Shown: in pieces, positions 5,241-5,455 of the stretch
Numbering within the stretch: position 1 is the first letter of the stretch
How the letters are laid out: each line of letters opens with the position of its first letter
Assembly (NCBI GenBank): GCA_048859965.1
Contig: JBLIZO010000007.1
Span: forward strand, 1-5,455
Source: Fluviibacter sp048859965
GTDB taxonomy: Bacteria; Pseudomonadota; Gammaproteobacteria; Burkholderiales; Rhodocyclaceae
Length of the DNA stretch: 5,455 nt
Reading direction: 5' to 3'
Notes under the pieces: generated by a model
Told to the model about the DNA's origin: nothing
Databases searched by the model: none
The model's input: only the letters and a program-made list of their open reading frames with translations
Program-made: the position numbers and the translations under genes

Positions 5241-5455
5241 CGACTACCCATATTAAAAGCCGCAGCGTTGTGCCCATTGCCAGCACGATGGAGCACATTA
5301 AAGGCTATCCGGATAAGCTCGTCATCTTCAAAGTGCCAGCTTCCAAATTTTGGTGGGTGCGCTATTACGACGGGAAGCCGATCAAGCGCAGCACAAAGAC
5401 TGAGATTAGGCAGGAAGCGATCAAGTTTGCTAAAGAGTTTTACGAGACTGTCCTC
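5225..5455 (+). CDS. int: Tyrosine-recombinase integrase, N-terminal part
   Basis: An open frame of 77 codons runs from ATG 5225 off the right edge. It is not recognised from catalytic residues, since the Arg-His-Arg-Tyr catalytic domain lies beyond the window. The evidence is the N-terminal sequence: a hydrophobic/aromatic strand FKVPASKFWWVRYYDG (35-50), then KPIKRSTKTE (51-60), then a helix EAIKFAKEFYETVL (64-77). This strand-turn-helix pattern, with a basic KRSTKT turn, is typical of the arm-binding or core-binding start of phage and island integrases. Its place beside a split tRNA fits exactly. The frame is closed upstream by TAG at 5198-5200. TTG codons at 5204 and 5222 and ATG 5288 are alternative starts; none has a strong ribosome site. 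In the integrated state it may be read from the tRNA promoter. The integrase role is well supported, but the subfamily is not known. Confidence 0.8.
   Translation, partial: MRKPKTTTHIKSRSVVPIASTMEHIKGYPDKLVIFKVPASKFWWVRYYDGKPIKRSTKTEIRQEAIKFAKEFYETVL

Larger units (their letters stand above)
5105..5455. mobile_element. Start of an integrated element (genomic island or prophage)
   Basis: Immediately after the broken tRNA the base composition drops: 35 G or C in 120 bases at 5101-5220, against 39 in 60 at 4741-4800 within pilV. The stretch 5105-5224 has no gene but holds inverted repeats, and an integrase gene begins at 5225. A tRNA junction, an AT-rich attachment region and an integrase reading inward form the classic end of an integrative element. 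Its type, length and cargo lie outside the window. Confidence 0.85.

Noticed and set aside
1..5455. CRISPR array or insertion sequence
   Set aside because: No regularly spaced repeats and no transposase-like frame or terminal repeats are visible; the only mobile signal is the integrase at the right end.

Overview
The window looks like a betaproteobacterial chromosome interrupted at its right end by an integrated mobile element. The bacterial assignment rests on protein style and gene order (class I ilvC followed by psd and pssA, an arrangement known from Burkholderiales and relatives). Family and genus cannot be fixed from the sequence.

Left part (1-2434): the 3' part of ilvC (branched-chain amino acid synthesis), a 150-base gap, then psd and pssA, which overlap by one base. 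PssA makes phosphatidylserine from CDP-diacylglycerol and serine, and Psd decarboxylates it to phosphatidylethanolamine. From general knowledge of related genomes leuA would be expected after pssA, but it is absent here.

Middle (2438-5040): four type IV pilus minor pilin genes, in order pilE-like, pilW, pilX-like, pilV. They begin 3 bases after the pssA stop and overlap one another by 26, 4 and 4 bases, so psd-pssA-pilEWXV reads as one compact six-gene operon. The four pilins match the four roles of a pilus-priming complex (GspH, J, K and I equivalents), but there is no pilY1. The PilX-like protein is unusually long (363 aa), lacks the usual Glu5, and carries two CX3C pairs.

Right part (5041-5455): an extended -10 promoter precedes a tRNA-Thr(CGT) gene that matches the expected tRNA only through position 39, just past the anticodon loop. 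The sequence then switches abruptly to about 29% GC DNA (35 of 120 bases at 5101-5220). This contains two inverted repeats and the start of an integrase gene running off the window. I read this as the integrase-proximal attachment junction of a genomic island or prophage that recombined in the tRNA anticodon loop. The tRNA is broken on this side, and its promoter now points at the integrase gene. This junction is the most interesting part of the window.
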